A stretch of 64,000 nt of DNA, taken from positions 1 to 64,000 of the forward strand of contig NZ_SDLI01000010.1 in assembly GCF_004123195.1 (NCBI RefSeq), in the 5' to 3' direction. Of the stretch, positions 50,909-60,272 are shown one piece after another. Every line of letters starts with the position of its first letter. The first letter of the stretch is position 1. Source of the stretch: Ammoniphilus sp. CFH 90114 (lineage in GTDB: Bacteria; Bacillota; Bacilli; Aneurinibacillales; RAOX-1). The notes under the pieces are model-generated. The model ran no database searches. It was given only the letters and a program-made list of their open reading frames with translations, and was not told where the DNA came from. The position numbers were made by a program, and so were the translations under genes.

Positions 50909-53083
50909 TTATTGCGCTGGGTACCACATATTTCTGACCAACACAGCGAATTCCGCACGTGTCGTCTGTCTTTCAGGCTGAAAGCTACCATCCTGAAATC
51001 CTTGAATATGCTGGAGTTCTGCCATCTTCATGATATAAGGGTAAGCCCAGTGACCTCTTAGTACATCCGTAAACTCTTGCTTACTTTTGATCTGCTCAGG
51101 TTGCTCTGTTCCGTATCTGGCTTGGTATAAGAGTACGGCCAACTCCGCACGGGTCAAGGGCTGGTCCGGAAAGATTCGTTCACTCGCTACGCCTTTGAAA
51201 ATTCCCCTCTCTCCAAGCGAAGCAATAGCCGAATAGACCCAATGGTCTTTTTTCAGATCCTGGTAAGTGCTTGTTGCTCTTGAAGTGGGCAGCTGAAGGA
51301 CATTTTGCAGCACAGCAGCGGCTCCCGCTCTCGTAATGTTATGATTAGGCCGAAAGGTATAATCTGGGTAACCCTGGATCATTTTTCGAGACACTAAATC
51401 TTCTATAGACGTCCTAGCCCAATGGTCCTGAATATCACGGAAAGCACTTGTATCCGACGTCTCATACCGAATCTGCAGCTCATACTGCCCATTAACGGCA
51501 TTTCCATAATACTCTTGTAAAGCAAAATAAAATTTACCCGGATCAACCGTCTTCGACCATCTCTCAGACTGTCCATTTGAAACAGAACCATGATCGACCT
51601 TTTCTATCGTTTTCCCAACTTGCTCAATGGTGAGCACCGAATCCATCCGAATGGTATCGGTCTTCACTTCCACCTCGAGCTTCCCAGGCCAAAGATAATC
51701 CGCAACGAACCAATCCACATCCGCTCTTTTATGAAAAGTCCCTCTAATAAGTTGTTGTTGACTTATGGGTACTTTTGAAGCTTTCGCTTTCGTATCATTA
51801 TCTTCGTAGGGATCAGCTCCGACGGAAAAAGAGGTATCGATATGATAAGGAAAAGAAGGGGTCTCGCCGGTATCCATTACTCTGAAATGATAGGTCCCAC
51901 CTTTTAAAGTTCCCTCCCAGCGATTTAACCCTGACGATACTTTTTTCTTCTCCCCATTATAGATTTCGATTTGCAGCACATTCTCTTTTCCTGTCAATGA
52001 CCGGGTCTGGAGTTGGAACTTTCCCTGATAGGGAAGCTCAATTTGATACCAGTCTACTGGATCCGTTTTTCCGATTAGCGCCTGAGTCTGGCCGACGAAG
52101 GGGAGGGACGCCACTTGTTCTATCGTTTGATTCGGTTCATATAAATCAATAGGATCACTATCCACCAGAGATAGGGCCTTCTGTACATTCACGAGTCCAT
52201 ATCCAGTGTTAGGATTCCAGCCTTTAGTGTCAACCCCCTCAGTCGAAGCTCGAATGATCATGCGAACCTCTAGTGGGGTTAGAGAGGGGGCCTTCTTTAA
52301 CAGTAAGGCAGCCATTCCTGCTACCTGTGGAGCAGCCATAGAAGTCCCTGAAACATAGGCGTACTTCCCATCTTTAGCCGTAGAGTAAATATGATGGCCT
52401 GGAGCTACCACGTCTACTTCCGGACCACGATTGGCATAGGAAAGAGGAATGTTGTAAGCATCTACCGCACTCACACTTAACACGGTCGGAAAAGCGGCAG
52501 GGTAGCTCACGGTACTCGAATCGTTCCCCGTTGCCGCAATCAGGAGAACTCCCTTGTCCTCTGCATACTGGATCGCTTTCTCCATCTCTGTAGAGTAGAT
52601 GGGATCACCCAAGGATAGCAAGATGATCTTGGCCCCCTTATCCACAGCCAAGCGTATTCCCTTAGCCACACGACCCGCGTCTCCTCCACCTTTATTGTCT
52701 AGGATCTTAATCGGCATCATTTTCGCATTCCACAGTACTCCTGTAACCCCAATGCCATTATCGCCCACAGCGCCTAGGATCCCGGCGGTAGCTGTTCCAT
52801 GTCCGTGATCGTCATGAGGCGGCTTGTCAGGTTGAACCAGATTGTAGCCTTGAACCAGGTTAGCTTTAAGGTCTGGATGATCCACATCCACCCCTGTATC
52901 AAGAATAGCAATCGTAATATCAGTATTTTCTCGAATCTCCTGCCAAGCAGCCGTCGTATTAATCTGTTGATGGTAGTGTTGACTATTAACATAGGGATCA
53001 GATGGAAGAGTAGATGGATTGGCATGGACAGTAGATATTGTAACGATGCTACAGATGGCAAGAAGCCAGGATGTTCGAAGCAT
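50909..53083 (-). CDS. Subtilisin-like serine protease with prepeptidase-type and SLH domains
   Basis: 724 aa from ATG 53081-53083 (MLRTSWLLAI), chosen because AAAGGTGG lies five bases upstream; the earlier GTG is inside it. A signal peptide is followed directly by the S8 domain, with no obvious long propeptide. The catalytic Asp is in AILDTGVDVDHPD, His in DDHGHGTATAG, oxyanion Asn in AATGNDSS, Ser in SGTSMAAPQ. Two prepeptidase-C-terminal-like beta domains (about 310-520) precede three SLH domains (about 540-724; ITRAGAAAVL, LTRAELAVLL, TTRAEFAVLV). It is an S-layer-type anchored extracellular protease, opposite the 81-aa gene. Confidence 0.93.
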   Translation of the reverse strand: MLRTSWLLAICSIVTISTVHANPSTLPSDPYVNSQHYHQQINTTAAWQEIRENTDITIAILDTGVDVDHPDLKANLVQGYNLVQPDKPPHDDHGHGTATAGILGAVGDNGIGVTGVLWNAKMMPIKILDNKGGGDAGRVAKGIRLAVDKGAKIILLSLGDPIYSTEMEKAIQYAEDKGVLLIAATGNDSSTVSYPAAFPTVLSVSAVDAYNIPLSYANRGPEVDVVAPGHHIYSTAKDGKYAYVSGTSMAAPQVAGMAALLLKKAPSLTPLEVRMIIRASTEGVDTKGWNPNTGYGLVNVQKALSLVDSDPIDLYEPNQTIEQVASLPFVGQTQALIGKTDPVDWYQIELPYQGKFQLQTRSLTGKENVLQIEIYNGEKKKVSSGLNRWEGTLKGGTYHFRVMDTGETPSFPYHIDTSFSVGADPYEDNDTKAKASKVPISQQQLIRGTFHKRADVDWFVADYLWPGKLEVEVKTDTIRMDSVLTIEQVGKTIEKVDHGSVSNGQSERWSKTVDPGKFYFALQEYYGNAVNGQYELQIRYETSDTSAFRDIQDHWARTSIEDLVSRKMIQGYPDYTFRPNHNITRAGAAAVLQNVLQLPTSRATSTYQDLKKDHWVYSAIASLGERGIFKGVASERIFPDQPLTRAELAVLLYQARYGTEQPEQIKSKQEFTDVLRGHWAYPYIMKMAELQHIQGFQDGSFQPERQTTRAEFAVLVRNMWYPAQ

Positions 53084-53278
53084 GGGAACCACCTTTATAT
53101 TTCTATCTTATTTAACCTATTTAACAGAATATGAAACAATAAACTTTCTCTTAAGCCTATTCGCTCTGGGTAAGGTTGTCAATTAATAGTAAGATTTTTA
53201 CTAGTGGAAAAAAACGCAGGTGGAACTCGAAAAGAAATTCCATTAGTATAGAACTAAAGAAACTGAGGGGGAATAGGA

Positions 53279-53524
53279 ATGGGATTAAAAGACTTTTTCC
53301 GCAAAGGGAAGTTGAAAGAGAACAGTAAGGAAGTTTATCGCAAATTTTTGCTTAATTTATCTGAGCAGCCTAGTAACGAATACCTTCGAAAATTAACAGT
53401 TGAGGCAGGAGAACAATATTATGGTTCGTTGAGAAAAGATGGACAGCTTACTGAAAATGACAGACATGCGATTAATCGGGATATAAATGCGGCGGTGGAG
53501 CATAAGTCTATTTTTATACAGTAA
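53279..53524 (+). CDS. Small protein of unknown function
   Basis: 81 aa, not recognised. It is basic and helical at the N-terminus (MGLKDFFRKGKLKENSKE), followed by a polar region with no cysteines, signal peptide or membrane helix. GGGGGAATAGG precedes the ATG, and a good terminator follows, so it looks like a real single-gene transcript. Similar small proteins in Bacillales have no known function. It is flanked by the SLH protease and S41 protease genes, both minus strand. Confidence 0.7.
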   Translation: MGLKDFFRKGKLKENSKEVYRKFLLNLSEQPSNEYLRKLTVEAGEQYYGSLRKDGQLTENDRHAINRDINAAVEHKSIFIQ

Positions 53525-53531
53525 AACAAAT

Positions 53532-53573
53532 CATGAGGGGAAGCCATTCAATGGACACCCCTCATTTTTTTGT
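53532..53573 (+). terminator. Terminator of the 81-aa gene
   Basis: ATGAGGGG/CCCCTCAT stem with a 17-base loop and seven Ts on the plus strand. Confidence 0.9.
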
Positions 53574-53594
53574 TTTAAAGTCCGCTTCTTTAAC

Positions 53595-55049
53595 CTATAA
53601 TACTACCTTTTTCTTAGCCTTCTTGGTTTTGATCACAATAAATTCTCCAATTTCTTTCTTCTCTAATTCAGGATAATTCTCTTCTATATCCTTAATGGAA
53701 AGATATGCGGCACCATTCCTTATAAGCAATCCCTTATGCTCGATGGGCTTCCAACGGTGACTATCCTCACCAATCTTCAATCTAATTGAATTAATACTTT
53801 TATCGTAGGAAACTTCTCCATTAAAGAGGTAAGCTAACTTGCGAATCGAGAGATACCATTCATGGTTTTCTAATATCGCAGCCGGATTGGAACTACGATC
53901 TTCCTTCTCGTTTATTAGAATTTGACCTGAAGACCCAAATCTTAAGGAATTTTCTGATCTTAGAACGTATAAAGCTGCCTGGAGCTGCTCCTCCGGATCC
54001 TTGACAAAGATATGGGGTGTTACTCCTACTCGGTGAACAGGCATGAGGTTTGGTGAAAAGTATTCCTCAATTGTTAGTTTTAAATAGCCGCCAGTTTTTA
54101 AGGGAAACAACTCCTGCAACGTTCCTTTTCCAGAAGTAGGAGTTCCTATTATAGTCGCCTTATCGTAATCCTTAAAAACTGCAGTTACTAGCTCTGATGC
54201 GCTGGCTGAATTCTTGTTAACAAGTACAACTAGAGGTAATTCTAAATCCTTTCCCATCTCCATTTTGTAAAAATGTTCATACGCATGTTTATTTCGAACG
54301 TAGTAGAGTGTCCCTTCTGAGATAAAGTAGGATGCAAATTTCCTAGCAGACTCTAACTCCCCCCCTGGGTTGTCACGCAGGTCAATGATTAATGCCCTAA
54401 CCCCTATATTCCGTAAGCGTTCTAGTTCTTTGGCAAATCGGTCTACAGACGATTCGGAAAACGTTTCTACACGGATATATCCAGTTTGGTTTTCAAATAT
54501 TCTTGCTTCAACTGTAGGCAATTGAAACTTCCCCTTAAAAATATCCACATTAAAAATCGTTTCTCCTCTTTTCAACTTTAATCTAACCTCAGATCCTTCT
54601 CCATCTATAATTTTCCATTTTAACCAATTTAATGTTCGACCTGTAACATTCTCTTCATTTATCTCAAGGATTTTATCATCTTTTTGGAGTTGGGATATCA
54701 TAGCTGGTGAATCACCATAAACTTGCTGGACAAAAAAGGCTCCATCTTTCTCCCTTATTGAAACTCCAATACCCGAATAAATACCCTCTAATGATTTAAT
54801 AAAAGTCAGTAAGTTCTCCTCTGTATAGTAACTAGTATGAGGATCATCAATAGATTGAATCATTCCTGAAATTGCACCAGTTACGGTGTCTCTAGTGAAA
54901 GGATTGTTGACATGAAACTCCTGGATAAGATCATAAACTTCCAGTATTCTCCTCTTGTCCATATCTCCTCCTTCTTCAGAATAAGCTAGACTCGTAAAGC
55001 CTATATTAAGAGAAAGTATAATAGACAAAAACTTCATATTATATCTCAC
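53595..55049 (-). CDS. S41 C-terminal processing protease with stalk-like C-terminus
   Basis: 484 aa starting at GTG 55047-55049, with GGAGGG five bases upstream. The signal peptide ends near LAYSEEGG. The CtpA-type fold follows: an N-terminal helical part (ISGMIQSIDDPHTSYYT), a PDZ domain (about 90-170; VYGDSPAMISQLQKDDKILEINEE) and the S41 core. The catalytic Ser is in NKNSASASELV and Lys in TSGKGTLQELF. Residues about 385-475 resemble the copper-amine-oxidase-like stalk domain (WYLSIRKLAYLFNGEVSYDK). It cleaves exported proteins near the C-terminus outside the membrane. It is a paralogue of the next gene upstream. Confidence 0.92.
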   Translation of the reverse strand: MRYNMKFLSIILSLNIGFTSLAYSEEGGDMDKRRILEVYDLIQEFHVNNPFTRDTVTGAISGMIQSIDDPHTSYYTEENLLTFIKSLEGIYSGIGVSIREKDGAFFVQQVYGDSPAMISQLQKDDKILEINEENVTGRTLNWLKWKIIDGEGSEVRLKLKRGETIFNVDIFKGKFQLPTVEARIFENQTGYIRVETFSESSVDRFAKELERLRNIGVRALIIDLRDNPGGELESARKFASYFISEGTLYYVRNKHAYEHFYKMEMGKDLELPLVVLVNKNSASASELVTAVFKDYDKATIIGTPTSGKGTLQELFPLKTGGYLKLTIEEYFSPNLMPVHRVGVTPHIFVKDPEEQLQAALYVLRSENSLRFGSSGQILINEKEDRSSNPAAILENHEWYLSIRKLAYLFNGEVSYDKSINSIRLKIGEDSHRWKPIEHKGLLIRNGAAYLSIKDIEENYPELEKKEIGEFIVIKTKKAKKKVVL

Positions 55050-55527
55050 ATTAGCCCTCCCTCAGTTTCCTCCTCTTAAGTTTACTAAAAATATAATTAC
55101 AGTAAAAGTGGTATGACATCTGATCAATACTAATCTAATAATATTTTATTAAATTAAACTTAATAGACACATACAAACCTTTGGTATCTTTACAGAAGAA
55201 AAGTTTCAGTTCTGTTTATTTGGAGCTACAGAGCGGTGTTTCTATACTTTTAAAAATAAAAACCCCTAGCTTTTAATTAAATCTAGGGAATTTACAGAAT
55301 TTAATTGTTTATTAACCTGCTTAAAATAAAGCATTTCATACCTTAGCTTTTTGATTTAGCTCAAGTGTGTTATTAGGGATGTACTAGGATGTCCATTTGC
55401 ACTTTACTATCAATCATTTCAAAATCAAATTTTTCTTAGGCACGCTTACTTTTCTCCTCAGCCTTTATCCACAGTAGAACTCTAAAAAACCAAGTAATAG
55501 AATTTTCAACTATTCATAAAAACCTTT
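55050..55527. other. Gene-free gap between the two S41 genes
   Basis: 478 bp of AT-rich sequence. It holds the terminator of the upstream S41 gene (55251-55289) and presumably the promoter of the downstream one. No ORF or RNA is supported. Confidence 0.6.
55251..55289 (-). terminator. Terminator of the upstream S41 protease gene
   Basis: Minus-strand CCCTAG/CTAGGG with an AT loop followed by GTTTTTATTTT. Confidence 0.75.
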
Positions 55528-56964
55528 TTATTTCCTTAGTTGAAGTGTAATATGATCGCCAGCGTTTATTTTTTCTAATCCAATATAGTGGTTTAATACC
55601 ACCTCTATCGGCAAGTAGAATGTTCCTTTTCGAACGAGTGCACGTCCTTCCAAAGACCATAAATACTCATCTCCACTTATTTTCAAGCGTACCTTCCGTA
55701 TCTCTTGATCATAAGAAATTTCACCATGAAACAGATAGGCTAATTTCCGTGCAGAAACAAACCATTTGCCATCTTCATATATAGCGGCAGGTGTGCCACT
55801 CCTATCTGCTTTATAATTAATCAAAACGTCCTCCGAAGACTTAAGTGTTAATACATTTCTTTCTCTTAAAACGTACAAGGCCGCTTGAAATTGCTCTCCT
55901 GTATCTCCAACTTGAATGTGTGGGGATACTCCGGTGTGATCCATTCTATTGCGCTTAGGCGTAAAGTATTCTTCCAACGTCAATTTAAGAAAGCCACCTG
56001 ATTTAAGCGGAATCACCTCTTGCACTGTCCCCTTGCCAAATGTTCGAGCTCCAATAAGGGTTGCCTTGCCATACTCCTTGAGTACCGCAGCCAAAACCTC
56101 CGCGGCACTTGCTGAATACTCATTAACCAGCAACGCAAGTGGGAAAGGGAAATCCACACCATTCTCAACACTAATAGTCATTTGATTATCATTTTTATTT
56201 CTGACATGAAGTACTGGCCCCTCTTTAATAAAGAAAGAAGACATGGAGACAGCGGAATCAAGAAATCCACCTGGATTATCTCTCAGGTCGATAACAAAAG
56301 ACTTTGCTCCTTCTTGAATTAGCTTGTCAAGTCTCTCCTTAAACAACTGGCTTGATTCTTGTGAAAAACTGGAGAGTTGGATGTATCCGGTCTGTCCTTC
56401 CAACATCGAAGATTGAACAATTGGCACCTCTATCCTTTCTCGAATGAGCTCTACTTCATAGAGATGATCAGTACTCATGAATCTCATCTGAATTTTAGAG
56501 CCTGCGTCTCCTCTCAACTTATTCAAAACCGTTTCAATTGACTGGTCAATTACCCTTTTTCCGTCGATCTCCATCAAACGATCCCCTGGCTGGAGTCCTG
56601 CCCTTTTAGCAGGTGAATTCTCATATACCTGACGGATGGTAATTGAACCATTATGTTCCTGACCTACAACCACTCCAATGCCGTTATAGGTTCCCTCCAT
56701 TGATGCTATAAATTCCTGAAAGTCACGGTCCGTAAAATACGCCGTATGCGGATCACCCAATGCATCAATCATACCCCAGATGGCCGCTGTGGAGACCTCA
56801 TCCTTCGGTATTTCCTTGATATGATATTGGCTAATCATATCATAGACTTCAATGAGCTTACTTCGATTCGGATCCTTTTCTTCAGCTGCAAAAGTCTCAA
56901 ATGAAGAAAAAATGAAACTGATACAGAGTATATGAAGGATACTCCTTCTGTACCTATGTAACAT
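55528..56964 (-). CDS. S41 C-terminal processing protease with stalk-like C-terminus (paralogue)
   Basis: 478 aa with the same layout as its neighbour: signal peptide (to about FETFAAEEK), helical region with DALGDPHTAYFTDRDFQ, PDZ domain (VYENSPAKRAGLQPGDRLMEIDGK), and the S41 core. The catalytic Ser is in NEYSASAAEVL and Lys in TFGKGTVQEVI. The C-terminal segment WFVSARKLAYLFHGEISYDQEIRKVRLKI is again stalk-like. The two genes look like a tandem duplication, now clearly diverged. This copy has the more typical PDZ sequence. The substrates are unknown; wall hydrolase or surface-protein processing are possible. Confidence 0.93.
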   Translation of the reverse strand: MLHRYRRSILHILCISFIFSSFETFAAEEKDPNRSKLIEVYDMISQYHIKEIPKDEVSTAAIWGMIDALGDPHTAYFTDRDFQEFIASMEGTYNGIGVVVGQEHNGSITIRQVYENSPAKRAGLQPGDRLMEIDGKRVIDQSIETVLNKLRGDAGSKIQMRFMSTDHLYEVELIRERIEVPIVQSSMLEGQTGYIQLSSFSQESSQLFKERLDKLIQEGAKSFVIDLRDNPGGFLDSAVSMSSFFIKEGPVLHVRNKNDNQMTISVENGVDFPFPLALLVNEYSASAAEVLAAVLKEYGKATLIGARTFGKGTVQEVIPLKSGGFLKLTLEEYFTPKRNRMDHTGVSPHIQVGDTGEQFQAALYVLRERNVLTLKSSEDVLINYKADRSGTPAAIYEDGKWFVSARKLAYLFHGEISYDQEIRKVRLKISGDEYLWSLEGRALVRKGTFYLPIEVVLNHYIGLEKINAGDHITLQLRK

Positions 56965-57061
56965 ACTGAACCCCCAATAGATCGATCTTCATCTAAGAGT
57001 AGTCTACTAGATTCTTCTTCCTTTGTACACTTCAGCAGAAAGTCAACAACATAATCTGCAT

Positions 57062-57095
57062 AAAAAAAGAGACTCTACAAAGAGAGTTCTTTAAA
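57062..57095 (-). terminator. Terminator of the stalk/DUF4352-like gene
   Basis: Minus-strand ACTCT/AGAGT stem with a six-base loop followed by seven Ts. Confidence 0.6.
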
Positions 57096-57123
57096 AGATG
57101 TTCTGACTAGGTTTTAGGTTTAA

Positions 57124-57789
57124 TTAGTATATCTCTCTCTTTGATAGTTCTATATAGTACTTTAAATCATACGTTTTATAAACCCCATCATTGTTACGTA
57201 CTTTAAGGAATAGAGTGAAGTCCTGTGCATCTTCGGGAAAGTCTGAAAACATAATGTGGTTTTCTTTGCTATCATCCTTTGCTATAGTCGTTACCCACGA
57301 AAGGTTAGGTCCAGACAAATCAGCCTTGATTTGTTCGTTATCCGCAACCAAAATGGCTTCACCAGCAGCCAAATTGATTGGCACGTCACTACCATTACTA
57401 ACTCGAACATCAAGGAAAAGCTGGTCCTTACTGATCATTGACGATTTTATAGTTACAACCACCCCGTTGGAGGTGACTTGACTGAGAGGAAGCGGTAAAT
57501 GTGTATCTGTTTTGATTGTTTCGAGATTTAGAAGGTTTTTATCCTTATCATATTCTGCCTTACCCTCTAAGCTTTCAGCTACCAGTCGAATAGGAGCATA
57601 CAATTCATTATTATAATAAAAAAACACCGTATCCTTGGATGTATTCTTCTCCACTTCATTCACCTTAATCTTAACAGCTTCTAACATCTTCACCCAAACC
57701 GAGGAGTCAGCAAAGGCGGTTCCTGTAGTTGCAACCGTACCACCCAAGATCATACCAAGCCCTAGTTGCTTATACCTTTTCAAGTGCAT
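57124..57789 (-). CDS. Secreted stalk-domain protein with DUF4352-like C-terminus
   Basis: 221 aa. The signal peptide is cleaved near TAFADSS. Residues about 35-95 look like the copper-amine-oxidase N-terminal (stalk) domain (LYAPIRLVAESLEGKAEYDKDKNLL). The rest (NGVVVTIKSSMISKDQLFLDVRVSNGSDVPINL) is a beta-sandwich resembling DUF4352/immunoglobulin-like secreted modules. No catalytic motif is visible. It likely sits outside the membrane. The same stalk domain occurs in the S41 proteases, the TolC-like protein and the last gene of the window, pointing to a shared wall-associated system. Confidence 0.75.
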   Translation of the reverse strand: MHLKRYKQLGLGMILGGTVATTGTAFADSSVWVKMLEAVKIKVNEVEKNTSKDTVFFYYNNELYAPIRLVAESLEGKAEYDKDKNLLNLETIKTDTHLPLPLSQVTSNGVVVTIKSSMISKDQLFLDVRVSNGSDVPINLAAGEAILVADNEQIKADLSGPNLSWVTTIAKDDSKENHIMFSDFPEDAQDFTLFLKVRNNDGVYKTYDLKYYIELSKREIY

Positions 57790-57861
57790 ATTATCACCCC
57801 ATTCGGATTCTCTTTTGTTATTTTACTCTATTTTCTAAGTACTTTCCAATCAATTAAAAAA

Positions 57862-57898
57862 TAAAAGGCTCCGAGACATCACTGTCTGGACCCTTTTA
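57862..57898 (-). terminator. Terminator of the O-antigen-ligase-like gene
   Basis: Minus-strand AGGGTCC-A-GACA / TGTC-TC-GGAGCCT stem with loop GTGA and TTTTATTTT after it. Confidence 0.8.
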
Positions 57899-57902
57899 CT
57901 CA

Positions 57903-60146
57903 TTAACTCTTCGCTAACTCTAAATAAGAATTGTAATATTCTTTAAAGTTTGGTACCTGTTTCATCATGTTTTCGTAAACTTTCTTGGACTTTTCTTTTT
58001 CTCCGATCATCATATAAGATACGGCTAACATTGCTTGAGCTTGAGTCATCAGATTAGGGTCTCCTCCTTCTACTCCTTGTAAAAGAGGGATGACCTCTTC
58101 AAAATGTTTAAAGAAAAATTTAGTTTGGGCTACTGGTACTCGGGCACCAACCGGAATATGGAAATTGCGTTCGTTAATTTCAAACGAATAAGCCTTCATT
58201 CTCTCGTGCCATTCATTTAGGAGCTTGAAATCATTAGTTAAAGAATTAGCATATATTTCAGCCTTTTCTTTGTCTAGTTGATAGGTATTCTGCATCATAT
58301 CATTTTTCATTTTAATAATGTTTTCGTAGTAACCAGTGTTAAAATGATCATACTCCAAAACCTTATCAAAATATATCGTTGCTTGTTCAAAATCACCCAA
58401 TTTATAGTGGAAGATTCCTGCATTAAACATGACGCGAGCATTCCTTGGTTCAAGCTCTATCATGCGGTTAAGACTCCCTTTAGCTAGTTCCATGTAACTT
58501 GCTTTTTTGGTTTGCTGATAAAGTTGCAAATAAACATCTATAGCTATTTCTTGATATCTAACGGAATACGGGTTTTTGTCTATGAGTGCCTTAACCTTGG
58601 ACTCTGTTACTTGACCTTTCTGGATCGAGCTAAATGTATTCTCTGCTGAATACATCCTCAAGGAATAAACCCCCGAAATCGCAACTGCTAAGGTTAACAA
58701 AGACAGGACACTCCTAATTAAGATTGTTTTCTCAATCTTTTCTTTCTTGTTTTTAGTGGTAATGCCCATTGCAAATAGCACCATAATAACAAACCAAACT
58801 GTTCCATAAGAAAAGTTAAAGTCGATAGCGCTGTGTAAGAACAGCATGAGTAAAGCTGAAAGAGTTCCAACCACTAGAGTCGATTCTTGTTTTGAGGATG
58901 ATCTCAGCTGGACAATTAGTTGAAAGAATAGATACCCAAAGACACCTACAAACAAAGACATCCCTAGCCAGCCCGTACTTAGGAGTATTTCCAAATAACC
59001 ATTATGAGTCTCATTACTCCAATAGGGAACTTCTTGTACATGCGTAAATAGGATCCGCCAGCCTTCACCTCCAACACCTAGGATGGGGTTTTCACTGCTT
59101 ATTTTTAATGCATCATCCATAAACAGGCTTCTTCCTTGAACACTGTAGGTCTCTAGACTTATGTCTTTAACTCTCTCTTGAAATGACACAGGTAACTGCT
59201 TATAGACGAATCCTTCATTTTTCATATCTAGAAACAAAAGAACGGCTAAAATTACTGCAACGCCCATAAAATAAAAACGCGATAGTCTCCATTTATCTAA
59301 CTTTTGCAGTTTCCAACCATATCTCATGTATAAGATTCCAAATACACTTGACAAGATGATGAATAAAATCATCAAGATTAAAGTAGTGATTGGGCTATAG
59401 ATACTTAGTCCTCTAAAAAGGACTAATCCCCCAAACGTTGATAGGAAACTATGAAAGACAAAGGAAATTTGGCGACTGAGAGGCATGCATAGAAGCGTAA
59501 TCATCCATACACTAGCGAAAACGAGCAATGCGCCCCTTGAGTAAGTATGCATAAGGTTTAAAGCAAATAAAGCTAGAGGAAACGAAAAAAATATCACTTG
59601 CCACACTTTATTTTCGCGATCCGTTAACTTACTTAAATTAAATAACCAGAAGGAGCCAATTACGGCTGCATAAGTATTTCCATATTGAAAAACACTAGTA
59701 AATCTTTGATTACCAAGGTGATCAATTAGGACAGCATCTCTATAGTCAACTAACTTGTAATAAGCAAGAAGTGCAAAAATAGCAAGAAGCACTCCCATAC
59801 CTGAAAAAATATAAGGCAACATATGGCGATATCTTTCATTGTCTAAAAGTGATACAAGGATAATAAAAAAGCAAGCATAGTTCATCCACCGAAGGAAGTT
59901 ATCAATTGCCCCCTGTGGGCTCTCCGCTACAAAAATGGATAATAAAAAAGAAAGAGGAATAAGAAAAACCAAAAAATATTTCACCGATGGTGTATTTTTG
60001 GTTACTATTGATCGTGCGCTCCATATACAAAACAGAATAAAAATAAAAATATGGATGATATAAAACTCAGTTTCAAAAAACAGTCCTCTACTAAAGGGGG
60101 TAAATATAAAGATGAACACTAGGACAAGGCCAAAAATTAAATTCAT
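57903..60146 (-). CDS. O-antigen ligase/polymerase-like membrane protein with TPR domain
   Basis: 747 aa from ATG 60144-60146 (MNLIFGLVLVFIFIF), with GGAGGG nine bases upstream. Residues 1-500 carry about twelve membrane helices; the Wzy_C-type region includes NPILGVGGEGWRILFTHVQE and THNGYLEILLSTGWLG, characteristic of the O-antigen ligase/polymerase family. Residues about 535-747 are tetratricopeptide-like (RNARVMFNAGIFHYKLGDFEQATIYFDKVL). In Gram-positives such proteins probably polymerise or attach cell-wall or S-layer glycans. Which glycan is not known; the TPR may dock a substrate protein. It lies between two secreted stalk-protein genes. Confidence 0.87.
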   Translation of the reverse strand: MNLIFGLVLVFIFIFTPFSRGLFFETEFYIIHIFIFILFCIWSARSIVTKNTPSVKYFLVFLIPLSFLLSIFVAESPQGAIDNFLRWMNYACFFIILVSLLDNERYRHMLPYIFSGMGVLLAIFALLAYYKLVDYRDAVLIDHLGNQRFTSVFQYGNTYAAVIGSFWLFNLSKLTDRENKVWQVIFFSFPLALFALNLMHTYSRGALLVFASVWMITLLCMPLSRQISFVFHSFLSTFGGLVLFRGLSIYSPITTLILMILFIILSSVFGILYMRYGWKLQKLDKWRLSRFYFMGVAVILAVLLFLDMKNEGFVYKQLPVSFQERVKDISLETYSVQGRSLFMDDALKISSENPILGVGGEGWRILFTHVQEVPYWSNETHNGYLEILLSTGWLGMSLFVGVFGYLFFQLIVQLRSSSKQESTLVVGTLSALLMLFLHSAIDFNFSYGTVWFVIMVLFAMGITTKNKKEKIEKTILIRSVLSLLTLAVAISGVYSLRMYSAENTFSSIQKGQVTESKVKALIDKNPYSVRYQEIAIDVYLQLYQQTKKASYMELAKGSLNRMIELEPRNARVMFNAGIFHYKLGDFEQATIYFDKVLEYDHFNTGYYENIIKMKNDMMQNTYQLDKEKAEIYANSLTNDFKLLNEWHERMKAYSFEINERNFHIPVGARVPVAQTKFFFKHFEEVIPLLQGVEGGDPNLMTQAQAMLAVSYMMIGEKEKSKKVYENMMKQVPNFKEYYNSYLELAKS

Positions 60147-60231
60147 AGTAAGATTCCCTCCACTTAAATTCACTTCCTTCATTTTACATAAATCGATAGA
60201 ATTAGACAAATCCCTTTGTTGCATAAAATAG

Positions 60232-60260
60232 AAAAAGCAGGATAAGAGCCTGCTTTTTTA
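60232..60260 (-). terminator. Terminator after the TolC-like gene
   Basis: Minus-strand GCAGG/CCTGC stem with a seven-base loop and five Ts. A mirrored A-run makes it look bidirectional. Confidence 0.75.
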
Positions 60261-60272
60261 AGTACTTTATAG

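Noticed and set aside
50707-50991. 94-aa minus-strand ORF upstream of metK
   Set aside because: It overlaps the SAM-I riboswitch and the end of the SLH protease gene; the conserved RNA elements explain the sequence.
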